A stretch of 64,000 bases of DNA. Origin: Udeniomyces pyricola (taxonomy: Eukaryota; Basidiomycota; Tremellomycetes; Cystofilobasidiales; Mrakiaceae). The notes below the pieces were generated by a model that did not search any database, was not told the DNA's origin, and saw nothing but the letters and a program-made list of their open reading frames with translations. The stretch covers positions 856,304 to 920,303 of the forward strand of contig BCIK01000010.1 in assembly GCA_039545295.1 (NCBI GenBank), read 5' to 3'. Position numbers and translations under genes: made by a program. Positions 1-11,599 of the stretch are shown here, in pieces. The stretch's first letter is position 1. Each line of letters starts with the position of its first letter.

Positions 1-545
1 GTCGCACGTTGCCTTTTCGCCTGACGGACGATGGATCGCCTCAGCTGGGTTGGACAACTCGGTCAAGATGTGGGACGGAAAGACGGGGCGATTTGTGGCG
101 AGTATGCGAGGTCATGTGGGAGCAGTTTACCGTCTGGCCTGGAGTAGCGACTCGAGAATGATTATCTCGGCTAGCAAAGACACGACCCTGAAGGTGAGCG
201 TTTCTTTCTTCCCTGACGGCGTTGGTATTGCATCGATTCACGAGTTAACGTTTGCTTCTTTCTATCTCACCATCGATAGATATGGGACCTCAAGACGTTT
301 AAGCTTAAGACAGACTTGCCCGGTCACACCGACGAGGTCTACTGTGTCGATTGGGTTGCTGACAAGGTTGTCAGTGGAGGACGAGACAAGGTTCGTCACT
401 TGTTACTGCCTTGCCGCCCGCACTTTTGACTTCAAACGCCGTGATTATCGGATGGTCCGCAATACTGACCTTGCCTTGTCAACTTGCTTTTTGTTTCACA
501 TCGTTCCTTCCTTTCGCATAGGTTGTCAAGATCTGGAAACACTAG
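1..545 (+). CDS. RSA4: Notchless/Rsa4 WD40 ribosome assembly factor, 3' end
   Basis: This is the C-terminal part of a WD40 beta-propeller; the 5' part lies outside the window. Exons by reading are 1-193, 280-390 and 522-545, with GT-AG introns in phase 0. The translation shows three WD blades: 'GLDNSVKMWDG', 'GHVGAVYRLAWSSDS...STLK-IWD' and 'LPGHTDEVYCVDW...VVKIWKH' followed by stop. The spacing 'GHTDEVYCVDW' and a chain that ends directly after the last 'KIW' are typical of Notchless (NLE1/Rsa4). That protein binds the nucleolar pre-60S particle and is a substrate of the Rea1/Midasin AAA ATPase during 60S maturation. Other WD40 proteins remain possible because only about 100 residues are visible. 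Confidence 0.88.
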
Positions 546-1066
546 ACGGTTCCTCTTCTGAGGTGTCTCCCCCGATCTGTTCCGGTAGATGTAGTTGAAC
601 GATATAGATGCCCCTTTGCTGGATGACGCTTTCCTCTCATTTTTAAAACGCCAACGACCTCCCGCGCAAGATGAGAATGTCTCCATGCAGTCGCTGCCTG
701 CGCTTCGGAACACATGAAGCTCCGCCTTTTCTTTCACGATATCGCATGTCTTGTGCGGCATTCTTAACAAGACCAAGTGTAAAATCCTAAGCATGTGTCG
801 TTGTCATTGCATGAGTATAGAAATTGCGGAAGTGTCGATCGGCGACCCAAATGGACCTCTTCCTTCTTCTCGCCGACGCATCATGACGGCACGCGCTTTC
901 CATTCCTCGCATCGATGTTCATATCTCGTCCTCGCCGGGCCAATCTGCCATCATGAGGTCTGGGTCCCGAGCCATGTGACAATCAGGCATTCGAGAGTAT
1001 CAGCTTCCGCTCGAACGCGTCTGAACCCGTTCAGTCCAATCATGCTCGCTGCAAGATTTCAACCCA
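546..1066. other. Convergent intergenic region RSA4 / YVC1
   Basis: About 520 bp between two stop codons facing each other. It must carry both 3' UTRs. Reading both strands I see no ORF with codon structure or family resemblance, no repeat and no RNA gene. Confidence 0.6.
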
Positions 1067-4000
1067 TCACTCACCAGTGATTGAGTTCTTCTTGGATGAA
1101 AATCCACTGGTCCGATCAGGTTCCTCTTGACTTCCTCTTCGTCCCCTACTATGGCTTGTGGATCCGCTCGCAGCGACATGGTCGAGGATTCTTTCCAACA
1201 TCGACTCCATCCTCGCCAACCGAGCCTCGACCTGTTCGACTCGCTCCTCCATTGAGCCCGACTCGGCTTTCTCCACAAGGTTACTGGCTTTGGCGGCCTC
1301 GCCTCCATTCTTCATCGATGGCTGGTGACTGCCGCTGCTGCTGTCTCTGGAGTGAGAAGTGGAGGGGAACTGGGAAGCCGAGGGGCTTTCCGCTATAGGT
1401 GAAGGGAATGGTGGGTGATTGAGGGAAAGCGATCGAGGTTGATGGCCGGGGCCCTTGATTCGGGTGAGCGAAGGGTTAGGGAGATGCTCAGATGCAGAAG
1501 ATAATCGTCGACTGCTGCCGCTACCGCTCTTGGGTAAGCCGTTTCCAAGAGCGCCAGTGGCGGAGATTGAGGAAGGAAGGTGAGACGAGGAGAGATGGTG
1601 AGGTTGTCGGAACGAAGGCGTGATAAACAATCGAGCGAGAGGCGAGGGAGAAGGATTTGTCCTAGAGTCCATTGAGGCCCGTCGAGGTCGGGACTTGGGA
1701 GGAATGATCATAGATGGAGAAGAAGCGGGCATGCCAGGTCGAGCAGGAGGTTGGGCTGAGGGTCCAGGTTGTTTGTCGGTAGACGGCGACTGTAGAGACG
1801 CAGGATCCTGCTCCGTCGGGCTTGTTGATTTGAGATTGACATCTGGCATGCCAAGAAAGTCTTCATCCGAGTCATCTCCGTCGAGGTCCCATCCAGAAAA
1901 CCCGCCAACTTCCTCCTCGATGTTGAAGACCTGCTCAATCTCGGATGATTGGCCGACGAGACCCTCAATCAGGGGCATTTGTTGGAGGCCTCGAGGCAGG
2001 AGACTAAGAACGCTTTCGATCAAGTCGGTCGACTTTTCGAGAAAGGCGGATCTCCGGAAGACTTGACGCTCATAGAGCGAGATAAAGATCACTGTAGAAC
2101 GAGTAAAGCAAGATGTGACGTGTAGCATGAGGGAGGGAAGCGGAGGGGCAAGGGGCACGGTCAATGTTCGTTTGTCCCTGCGAGATATGTGCAGGGACAA
2201 AGCTCTTACGAATGGGGAAGCTACACGCCCGGATGACTAGGATTGAACACAATGGAAGACGCCAACTAATCTCAGCTCCAGTACATTGTGAGGACACGGG
2301 GCAAGAGGAAGAGAAAGCTGACTTACGCAAAACGTTTAGTTTATGAAAATGTCTTGGGCCAAGGAGGTATTTCATCGGGTACCTGCACGAGTGTATTTTT
2401 GTACATGAGAAGGATGAGTCCCTCAAAGCAAGCAGCGCGGTGCCTCATGCAGAGCTAACATCTAAACCCACATAACAAGCACGGCAACCAAGTTGAAAGG
2501 AGCCTGGTACGAGAACACGGCATCCGACTTGACGCCCTCGATGGTGGCAACGGCTCGCCTGGAATGGGGTCAATGAACAAGTCAATAACTAACTCACTCT
2601 TCGGCTACTCGCTCGTGTTGTTTGCAAATCACTCCACCTTTGCCACTTGTCTAACGGTGGTTCTCGAAGTTTCACTTTAGATCCGTGAGACAGGTACAGG
2701 CACTGAAAACTTACCTAAACATGGACTCTTGCGCAGCATCCTGACTCACATCGGCGAACGTCTTGGAGAGGATGCTTGCAGCCAGAAATATGTTTGAGAG
2801 CAGGTTAGTTTGTGCTATCATTAATGTAGACAAATAACACGGATATCACGACTCACGCCACAAGGACCGTCAAGATGAGCGTATTGGATAAGCAAGCATA
2901 GACGACGAAGAGTAGAGGTCCAAAGATGGGATGGTATTGACCACTGGTCTGAAAGCCGACTTCAGGCATCGAGCGAGACAAGAAGACGCAAGGTATATCA
3001 GTATCAGTGAAAAGGACTGGGTCAAATGGAAACTGATAAATGGAGACACGCAAAGAGCAGGGTGCACGCATCGACATGAGCTCACCAGCGTCCAGACCGA
3101 ACCAGATGTCTGCCATCGACCATGCGATCTGGCAGGCAAGAAAATCCCTCAAAGTTAATAATGGTTCATGGCTTGCTCGTATTTTGAACATGATACATCG
3201 GGTATGTCTGGGAACTCACTACGCCCAGCGAAAACTGCTTCTCGCATAGTGTATACAACGCGTATAGGAACCCGCAGAAGCAGAAGACGGCGAGGAACAT
3301 CAAGAGAGAGAACTCCACGATCATGCTTCGGAGAGCCAAGACCTAGTGGACGTAGAAGCGCGCAGAAATGTCAGTCGTGTAAAGCTCAAGCGTCGGCGCT
3401 GCGTATCGGGAACAGCAACGAACCATCAAGTTGTCTGATAGGGTGACAAAGGCGAGCCGGGGAAACATCAAACAGGCTCCCATAGCTGTCACAATGAATC
3501 GAAAAAGATAAGTTTTTCGTCCCCTGAGAACTCTGGTGATCTCGAGTCCCGACGTTTTGGCTTTGACGAACCAAGAATATCGTTTCCAAGTACAGCCATG
3601 TTTTCGTCGACATGACCACCGAATATCCTCGAGAGACCCCAGATTCTGCAAGCTGTAGGAACAAGAGAAACCCGTAAGCTGACCAGAAGACGCGTTCGAT
3701 CTTTCTTCATTCGCCTCGAGGGTCTCTGCTCGTGTAGACGCGTCTTCCCAACTCGTGCTCAACATCATCTGCTCCTCCATCATTCCTTCATTTTCGCATA
3801 GACTTACTAAGATAACTCAGATAGACCATCACAAACGCCAGATCGAAGCCGTTCCACAGATTGGCTGCGTAGACCTGCATGCCGTGCTCTTGCATCGCAG
3901 CGATCTTGTCGAGGGAAAATCCTTGGATGCACAAAAGACAAACAAACAATTTAGTTTGGCGGGCGCTAGCTTGCTCTGCTTACGAAACGCACACGGGTAG

Positions 4001-4963
4001 ACGTACCCGCAGCATAGATGATGAAGAGCCATTCCCATACGTTTACACGCAGTCGTTCGTTGAGCTCCAGAGCTGTCACGTATAGACAGAAGAGTAGCAA
4101 GAAGCTGAAGAAGCCCTTGCAAGTCAATTTATACGTCAGGGTTGCGTGAGGCTCCCGAGAGAGAGAGGGATTCCACTGACTTGAAGTATTCTAACACAGC
4201 CCTGACTCGAGGAACCTTGAGTCGGTAGTGGTTGAGCAGGGGAGCCTTGAAGGGATTGTGGATGCTGATTGGCTTTTTCTTGTAGTTGTCGGCGATGATG
4301 CTATGCGCATTCGACGCTTGGTAAATGATCCTTCCCGACCAAACCCCGTCAATCACCTTCTGACAGGCAGGTGATTTGATGAACCTTTTTGATTTAGAGA
4401 TGATGGCCATCTGAAAACAAGCGGGACAAGGGAGTCAGCTAAATGGGTCACGGAAAAGGAAAAGGTTAAACATGGTCTGGATTCCTGACCTCAAGAGCGT
4501 TTCCAACTGATTCGATTTGCTCTTCGTTCTCGTCTCGTAGTTTTTGTCGGACGATATCAGATGCGCCCTGGTAGACGTCCCAAGGCGTGAGGAGGACAGT
4601 CGCGAGCTCGACCGTGCGCTCGCTCCACTCGCGAAAGACCCGGATGGCAATGAGCTCGCAGAGGCTCGCTCGCGAGAGGGAGATGGCTGAAAGCGAGAGC
4701 GAGTTGCTAACGCGAATGAACTGGACTCGATTGAGAAGGAGACAATGAATGATGGCAAGGTTGTTGAGGCGGACATACTTATCGACCAGAGGTCGGACGA
4801 CGGTGTAGGTTGTGTCGGGGGCGAGAAGTTGCTCATACGTCAGGGGGGTGTCGATGTGTTCGATGATATCACGTCGGATCTGATGGATGAGCGGATAGAC
4901 CTGGGTGGACGAGAGCTCGGTCGAAGATGGACCGAGGAGAGGGGTGGCCTCCTCTATGGACAT
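1067..4963 (-). CDS. YVC1: Yvc1/TRPY1-type vacuolar TRP cation channel
   Basis: Fungal TRP channel that, in yeast, releases Ca2+ from the vacuole after hyperosmotic shock. By reading there are 14 exons: 4963-4490, 4410-4177, 4115-4007, 3921-3808, 3652-3572, 3476-3424, 3342-3220, 3128-3086, 2959-2857, 2774-2715, 2558-2472, 2382-2327, 2236-2210 and 2091-1067, giving 862 aa. The cytosolic N-terminus (about 1-236) has the family signatures 'RPLVDKYVRLNN' and 'CLLLNRVQF'. Membrane segments run from about 237 to 530: 'NVWEWLFIIYAAGF', 'ACLMFPRLAF', 'FHPIFGPLL'-like pore region as 'YHPIFGPLLFVVYACLSN', then 'FSYQAPFNL' and 'FISLYERQVF'. The tail (about 540-862) is acidic then Ser/Pro-rich with a short coiled coil near its end. 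Exon 2 must use a weak donor (gtggaa) to keep frame. A good donor (gtgagt) overlaps the stop, so a further 3' exon cannot be excluded. Confidence 0.9.
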
Positions 4964-5294
4964 GATGAGGTGAAATCGACCACTAGGCTAGGATGTTCGT
5001 GGATTGATAAAGTCGATAGGACCGGCGCCTGCAGACGTTGGATTGATATCAGCTGAGCTGGTACTCGAGGTGGAGCTGGCTGCGCTGGTGGAGAGATCAG
5101 AGATCGAGTACAGCTTGTCGTCGGAGCTTGGAGCGTGACTCTCAGGTTGACGCGGTCGCGTGCGCCGTTCGACGTTGGACGCGTGGTACTGGTACGTACT
5201 GTTCCTGTTCATTTACGTACGTACGTACAACAGCTCAACCGGTCGCGGATACTCCCACGTCGTACTATCTTTCATCCCTACCAAACACTTCATC
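4964..5294. promoter_or_regulatory. Divergent promoter region YVC1 / POP5
   Basis: 331 bp between two start codons that point away from each other, so both promoters and 5' UTRs must lie here. A tandem acgt-rich stretch (three 'tacg' units near 5213-5226) is visible. No TATA box at a convincing distance and no known operator is recognised. Confidence 0.5.
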
Positions 5295-6507
5295 ATGGTC
5301 AGATTCAAGGTGTGTCTCATCGTTCTAGCCAAATTCCAGCCATCCCAATCCTCTTCTTCCAGCTAACGAGTCTGCTTTCCTCTTCTGAAACCCCTTTCTT
5401 TACTGCTTCCTCAACCAAGAATCGCTGGTTTCTCGTCGAGTTTCTCTATCCTTCATCCCAACCGGTGTCTCCCTCGCCTTCCATTCAACTCAACTCTCAA
5501 GACTCAGACCCAACCGTATCATCAATTCCAACTCTGACGCCGCACTCAGGTCCTCCAAAACGCGTCCCCTCAAGCCGTCAGGGTGACGCTTCAAGGAAAA
5601 AGCCCAAGCTTGCTACCGGGACGCGTCGGTCCAAAGACGACTCCGACGACGACGCTGCCGACCAAGTCAGCGATACTGAAGACGAATCGGACGTCGAATA
5701 CGATTCAGCGGTTAATCTGGACGATGAGGCTAATCCAGGATTACTGAGTCAGAATCTCGGGCCTATGCCGCTTTTCTTACCGCCAGCTCCGAATCCGACG
5801 ACAGGCAAGATCAAACGTCTAGACGAAAAGTCAATCCACCAAGCACTCAAGGCAAGCGTCATTCAGACCTTTGGAGACGACGGCTGGGGAAGAGTTGGAG
5901 CCAATACAAGCGGTGAGTAGCCTGACGTCACTTCCCTTGAGGCTGCCCAGGCTTGATCACGAGAATTGACTAATTTCGTTGTCCCGCTCTTTGCATTGCC
6001 TGCTGAACTGGCTTCTCAGTCAAATACTATTCCCCATATACGTCTCTATCAATCATCCGAACCTCGAGAGACCACCATCGAACCGTATGGGCGGCCCTGT
6101 CCTTGCTGGGACCTGTCAATGGAGAAAGGGTTGTGGCTCGGGTTGTCCGGTGTTCAGGTGCATACTCTACGCTTTTAGCTCTTGTGTTGAGGTCTGATCG
6201 CTTCCACTGCATCAACACAGAGCTAACTGAGGCTTGTCTCTCATTCTAAGGTACTATCAAGAAGATCCAGCTCGCTGCCATAGCTTATAATCGCCTCATT
6301 GTCTCCACCGTGCTTGACTGCGCGCGGACGGAGACTGCCTCCAAGTCGTCAATCAGTCAGGCTGTTGCTGTTTCGAGTGGAGGAATCAAGGGTACTTCCA
6401 CCGCCTCAGACCGACCACAGGTGGTTTTGGCTGCACCAGAGGGTGAAGGAGGTTGGGAAGGTTGGAGGGTGAAGGAGACGGACGTGATTCGATCCATGAC
6501 GGACTAA
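5295..6507 (+). CDS. POP5: RNase P/MRP subunit Pop5 with long internal insertion
   Basis: Pop5 is a small protein subunit of RNase P and RNase MRP, which process pre-tRNA and pre-rRNA in the nucleus and nucleolus. Exons by reading: 5295-5309, 5420-5912, 6020-6157 and 6251-6507, giving 300 aa. The 15-nt first coding exon encodes MVRFK, which joins to 'NRWFLVEFLYP', the family N-terminal strand. The rest of the fold follows: 'IHQALKASVIQTFGDDGWG', 'VKYYSPYTSLSIIRTSRD', 'VWAALSLLG' and 'VVRCSGTIKKIQLAAI'. Between strand 1 and helix 1 sit about 130 extra residues with a basic patch (KKPK) and an Asp/Glu/Ser-rich stretch; family members I know are usually about 140-180 aa. A further tail of about 70 residues follows the fold. 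The gene is divergent from YVC1. Confidence 0.92.
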
Positions 6508-7148
6508 CATGAATGTCTAGCTTCTTTCATCAACCCCGTCAATTGAGAGGATTTCTTTCCGATTGTGGGGGACAGTCTGCGGCAACAGCGATGGCACATG
6601 GCAGAGCTATGTCACATCAAACTCGTTGTGTCGCGGGTTCTGCGTGAAAGTTGTACATGTCGATTGAATAAGACATGTAACCTCGCTGTCAAGGTGCCTG
6701 TGATCATCAAACAATCTAGTTTGTTGCAGCCAATTGCAGCACAGGAGGAATCAAGCCGCGGCCGACTATACTTTTATGTTCTCAAAGAAGTGATTAGCCT
6801 ACGAAAATACACATGAGTAGTATGCGCTTGAACAAGCGATCCGCGAGTGCAAATCAGTTCCATAAATTACGTACCGGTGTATATAATTCGCGTTGTGATA
6901 GTACAATATATAGTCAATACTTACTATATATCATAACTTAGAGCTTAGTACTTGAAGCTTGACTAGCTTGACTAAGTACATCCGCATGCATGCACGCGCT
7001 TCGATCGAGCATGACGAGCGCTGACGCGCTGACTCGAGACTCATGGCATAGCCGACGCCAAACATCGAACGCTTCCTGTTCCCATCTGTGTTATCGACAT
7101 ACATCCCATTCATCGCCCCTGTTCTTCAAACCGGGCCACTTGCCACCC
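6508..7148. other. Intergenic region POP5 / SEC39
   Basis: About 640 bp between tandem genes. It holds the POP5 3' UTR and the SEC39 promoter, and is AT-rich around 6880-6940. An in-frame ATG at 6990 could extend SEC39 by 53 residues, but that extension has no family character. No other gene is visible. Confidence 0.5.
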
Positions 7149-10100
7149 ATGTCATCCTCTCAGACACCACCGCAGCCAAACATTTCTCAAATCTGCGACC
7201 TCATACGGACCGTGTCTGACCCCGACTGGCTCGCCCAGGCCTCACTCGTCGTTTCATCCCAATCCAACGATCTTGTAGCCGTTCAGAGCTCGCTAGATCA
7301 GGCCTGGCAAGCAACCACCGGATGGTCTATTCCTTCACATTCCTCGCCGTCCAACGATGGAGATCAACCTTCAGCATCGGACAGGGCCGTGGTCGAAGCC
7401 CGTCGAGACACGCGTCAGGAGATTGCTCGTCGGAGGAGACTTCTCGATTGCTGGAGGGCCCTCTCAGACTTGGCGTCCGCCTCTACGGGATACGATGCAT
7501 CAAACCAGGACGACGTACTCAATTTAGAGGATGATCCTTGGGAGGTAGAGGCGGACGATGACGATGAAGATGACAACCCAGGGCATTCAGGACCAGCAGC
7601 GGATTTATCCTCATCTACCTCACGCTCGACTTCGTTTCCCACTCAGACTTCCACTTCGCCATCGCTGCCGTTCGATCTCCAAACTTTCCTTACCACACCC
7701 GTAGCCCAGCTTGCTCTCCTTCTCACCACCCCTCCCCAATGTCCGCGTCTCTTAACGTTCGTATCGTACGCCAAATCCGATCTCTTTCCGTATCGGTTTG
7801 CCATTCTTGAAGCCATCCCAGACTGGATTGCACCCGCCGAATTCATCCAGCTCCTCCCATCCTGCGACGAAGAGACTCAGCTCGAGGAAGCATGGGCTAG
7901 TGACCTTAGGGTACCAGCCGGAGCGGATGATGAGGTGGCCTCCATTCATCTCGTCCGACCCTCAGACCCATCGCTCTCTGCCGATGCGACATCGTCCTCG
8001 CTCTTTCTGGCCGAGATGTCCAGCTCTCCACCCTGTTACGATCTTCTCTCGGCGGCAGAGCTATCGAGTTGGTATCGCAAGCGAATCGAATCGATCGAGT
8101 CCGTCTCGGGCCTCGTCGACGTCTCCTTGGCGTATGTTCAGCACGGCGCGTCCCGAGGGATTCCTGACCTCGACAGACTAGGCGAAGATCTCTCGCTCTT
8201 GTCACTCCTCATCTATGATGCCCGTCTACTCCCAATGCGGCCTCCTCATTGGCACGAGATAGATACCTCCACACCAAGCGATGAAGATTGGACCCTCGCC
8301 CGGTTTCAAGCCTCATCTCCGCAAGCCCTTACCACCGCTTACCTCCGATATGCTACCCCGACCTCGATCGTCCCACTCATCAAGACAGTGCTTTTTCCCT
8401 ACCTGTTCGTCCTCTTATCGCGATCCGAGCGAGCCGGCGAGCCAGATCACTCTCTACCGGCGCGACACGTCCAGGCTTGGCTGCTCGAGGCCCCCCTCTC
8501 ACTGGCTGCTGAGGTCTTTGCTGCGTCCAAGGCGACTCTCTCCGAGCCAGAACGGATTCTCAAGCAGGACGAGGAGGTTGCCCGGCTCGCCCTGGCCATC
8601 CTCTATGGTAGTCGGGAAACGAAACAGTGGGAGGTCATGAGCAGAATCTTTGAGTGCCTTCCGGCGTGGGAATTCGGACCAGACGATCACGAAGGCGGTG
8701 AAGGTGCCACCACGCTCTTTGCTCTCGGCCAATTCCTTCGTCCGACACCCTCTTCTCCACCTCCATCTCCGACCGAGCTTCACACGTTCTTCCTTCCGCT
8801 CTCCTCGTTGAGCCTCTCGTTCCTCCTGGACACGCTCGACGTTCACCTTGAATCAGCCGAGGTGCTTTCGCGATGGAGCGTACCCGCCACCCTCGGATGG
8901 TTCATTCTCAGTGCGAATGACCGGCAGGAGCAGCTCGCGTGGGCGACAAGGGTTAGCAAGCGAGGCGGTCGCATCGCAGATCGCGATGGGAGCGAGGGCT
9001 GGGATAGGCTGTTGCGGGATATGAAGAAACTCAGGGGGGATGGGTCCGATGTCATGGGGGCGTTTGGCATGCTCTCGGAGGAAGAAGTTGTTCGCATCTA
9101 CTTCTCGGGCCTCCTAGGTAGTGGGAGTGAGTAGGCTTGTCTCCATCCCGATCGGCATGCTTTCAGAGTCAATCAGATCTGACGCGAAGATATCTTCTTG
9201 CTTGATTGTTTCTTTTCTCTCATCCAGACTTCGCCCTCGCCAAAAAGCTTCTTGATTCTCGGCCACCGCCACTGGATCGCTCGATCGTCGAGGAACTTGT
9301 GCTGGCGGCATCGGTCGAGTACTACGAAAACGCTGACAGTGGTAACATGCATCAAGGCGACATGCAGCTTGCTCACGCTTGGTAAGTTCGCAGTTCGGGC
9401 GTGACCGGCCTTTCTAAGTTGCTCTCGCACATGGCTGATCCATTTCATCCTCGCTCGCTCGGTTCTCGGTTCCTGTGTAAATGGTAGCCTTTCGGTTCCA
9501 TCTCCTTCGTCTCCAGCCATCGCTAAAGAGCTCGCATTCATCGAGGCGACTTCAAAGATTGCCTCATATCGTCTCCCTTCGTCGTCGGGCGGTACGCTCA
9601 CCCCGCTCGAAATCCGACTTTGCAAAGATCGCCTCTCGCTCGTCTCTCGAATCCTTTCCCAATCTGAGGATGCCTACAAACATCCCGAAGTAATTCTAGA
9701 CCTCGTCAACAAGCTGGGTTTCGAAGGTGATAAGGCGGCCGAGGTCAAAACGCTCGGTATGCTCGCCGACGCCTCTGTTCAAGCGGGCGACTGGCATCGA
9801 GGAGTTGGCTTCGTCGAGAAGATGATAGAAGTTGTTGGATCTATCGGCAAGAAACCCAAGCTTAGTCGTCACACCAAGACAGACTCAACAGCTTCGACGA
9901 GCTCCATCGCCTCGGATCGCTCTCTCGCGGGCACGCCTTGGACCCAAATGACCACGCCAGTTCAAGCCGAGGAGGCAATCGAAGTTTGCTGGCGAACATG
10001 CTTCCAATTCGGTCGTCAAGCCGAATTTGGTGACCTCGAACGGAAGCTCACTCTCATCGGACAAGCTCTCGTCCTTTGCCCGCCCGACATGATCAGCGAC

Positions 10101-10652
10101 GTCCTTCCGAGCTGGCGAAAGCTTGAAGAGGACCGGGCCCGTCAGCCTCGTCGCATCTCGTCCCTAGACCTCTCACATCCGTCGTCCATCCCTCTTCCCG
10201 CCTCTCCCGCTCTCCCATCGACATCAAGCATTCAACAACCGACACGTGTCCCTCAGGAGCGCAAGCGAGACATCGCCGCCCGAACTTTCGGCCAGTTTTC
10301 ATCGTCTCTCTCGTCCTTCCGACCTCTCTCGGCGGCTGCGGGCTCGGTGGCATCCCGATCGTCAAGTCCGGCAGGAGGATTCTTGCGACCGAGCTCGCCA
10401 TTTCTTGGTGATGGTGGTGGTGGCAGTGGCGGCATTGGAGTCGGGTCAAGTGAGGCAAGCCAAACTGCAAACTCCAGAAACGATCAAGGGTTACGAGCAG
10501 GATCGTCTGACACCAGTCGGGATGTCTCGAGCTTGTTTAGTCAAGAAGGAAGCGTACCTGATCCCCTGCTGATGGGTCGCTCGGCTTTGAATCGTGGGGT
10601 GGGCTGGTTGCTTGGAGCGAGCAAGGATGAGATGGGTGGCGAGGTTATATGA
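7149..10652 (+). CDS. SEC39: Sec39-domain protein of the Dsl1 tethering complex
   Basis: Sec39 (related to animal NBAS) is a helical-rod subunit of the Dsl1/NRZ complex that tethers Golgi-derived COPI vesicles to the ER. Exons by reading: 7149-9126, 9228-9381 and 9488-10652, giving 1098 aa. The ATG at 7149 ('MSSSQTPPQ') was preferred to the in-frame ATG at 6990 because the latter adds only low-complexity sequence. Family signatures include 'SVEYYENADSGNMHQGDMQLAHAC' split at the third exon (residues 'VLAASVEYYENA'), 'ASYRLP', 'PLEIRLCKDRL' and 'VILDLVNKLGF'. An acidic run (DDDDEDD) lies near residue 130. The last 200 or so residues are Ser/Pro/Gly-rich and probably disordered, ending 'GVGWLLGASKDEMGGEVI'. 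The recognition is by family signature; the N-terminal half is weakly conserved. Confidence 0.88.
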
Positions 10653-11599
10653 GATCATCAGCAGGATGGTGGACGAGTGTCTGGGGGATTCTGTTGATGT
10701 AGAAGGGAGAAGGACGAGGTGCTGGGGAGTCAACATATACGTCGTTGCCGGAGCGAGGAAAGAGGTAGGTGAAAGAGGGGTTCTTGACGACTTGACGAGC
10801 TCCTATGATTTCCATGAGGTTACTTTTTCTTGTTGTTGATGTGTATTCATGTCTACATCCACATGAAGAAAGACGGTGCCTATAATGAATCACATGTCTG
10901 CCAGCAAAGATGGGGGGGGGGGGGATAAAGCATCGCGCGGAACTCGAGACGGCGATCACGTTGACTGATGGTTTGTTTTTGGCTGATGACGCTTGAATAT
11001 AAATATTGAATGACGCTTCTGATGTTAAGATCGCGTTGAGACTGCTTATAATAATCTATGGCGAGAATCAGCCTGCGAGCTGGGAGGTGGGTGAATCAAC
11101 TCGAAATCTCCAAGTCTTTGAGTCCTTCGACTCCCTCCCGTCCGTCCTCTCTCCACTCGATCCCTCCTACAGGCCCTCCTCCTCCTCCTCCTCCTCTTCT
11201 CATCCTCCGACCAAAGGTACGACCCATCGCACACAGCTTTCATCGCCATCAAGCGGCATTGACCTGATCTATCGGTCCTGCTCCCCCTCCTCCCCTCTAT
11301 CTCTCGCCTCGCACTTTCTAGACGGACGTTTTCGTCTAAGTCCTCTGTCGCTCACTCTCCACCGTCCCCCGCTGTCGACTCTGCCTCTTATTCGGTTGAT
11401 GCTCACTCGACGAATCTTTCCGATCCGAGCCATTCACCAGACCTCCTACGGCACCATCAGCCCTTCGTCAACCTCACCTTTGCTCGTTTCTACGGGTCTC
11501 CTCACCGGACTTTCGTCGCTTACTCATCCGACTGGTTCATGGCAATCGCCTGATCGACGTCTTCGCTTCCGTCCTCTTTCGCCCACCTCGTCGACTTTG
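10653..11599. other. Intergenic region upstream of the DExH helicase
   Basis: About 950 bp holding the SEC39 3' UTR, a run of 13 G (10912-10924), and pyrimidine-rich sequence from about 11100 onward. The segment 11340-11600 has protein-like sequence in one frame that is interrupted by stops (see findings). Upstream non-coding exons of the helicase gene may lie here, but I cannot place them. Confidence 0.4.

Noticed and set aside
432..1080. ORFs of about 100-120 codons between RSA4 and YVC1
   Set aside because: No codon bias, splice pattern or family resemblance; both flanking genes end here.
6990..7148. N-terminal extension of SEC39 from ATG 6990
   Set aside because: The added 53 residues are low-complexity with no conserved character; ATG 7149 gives a normal start.
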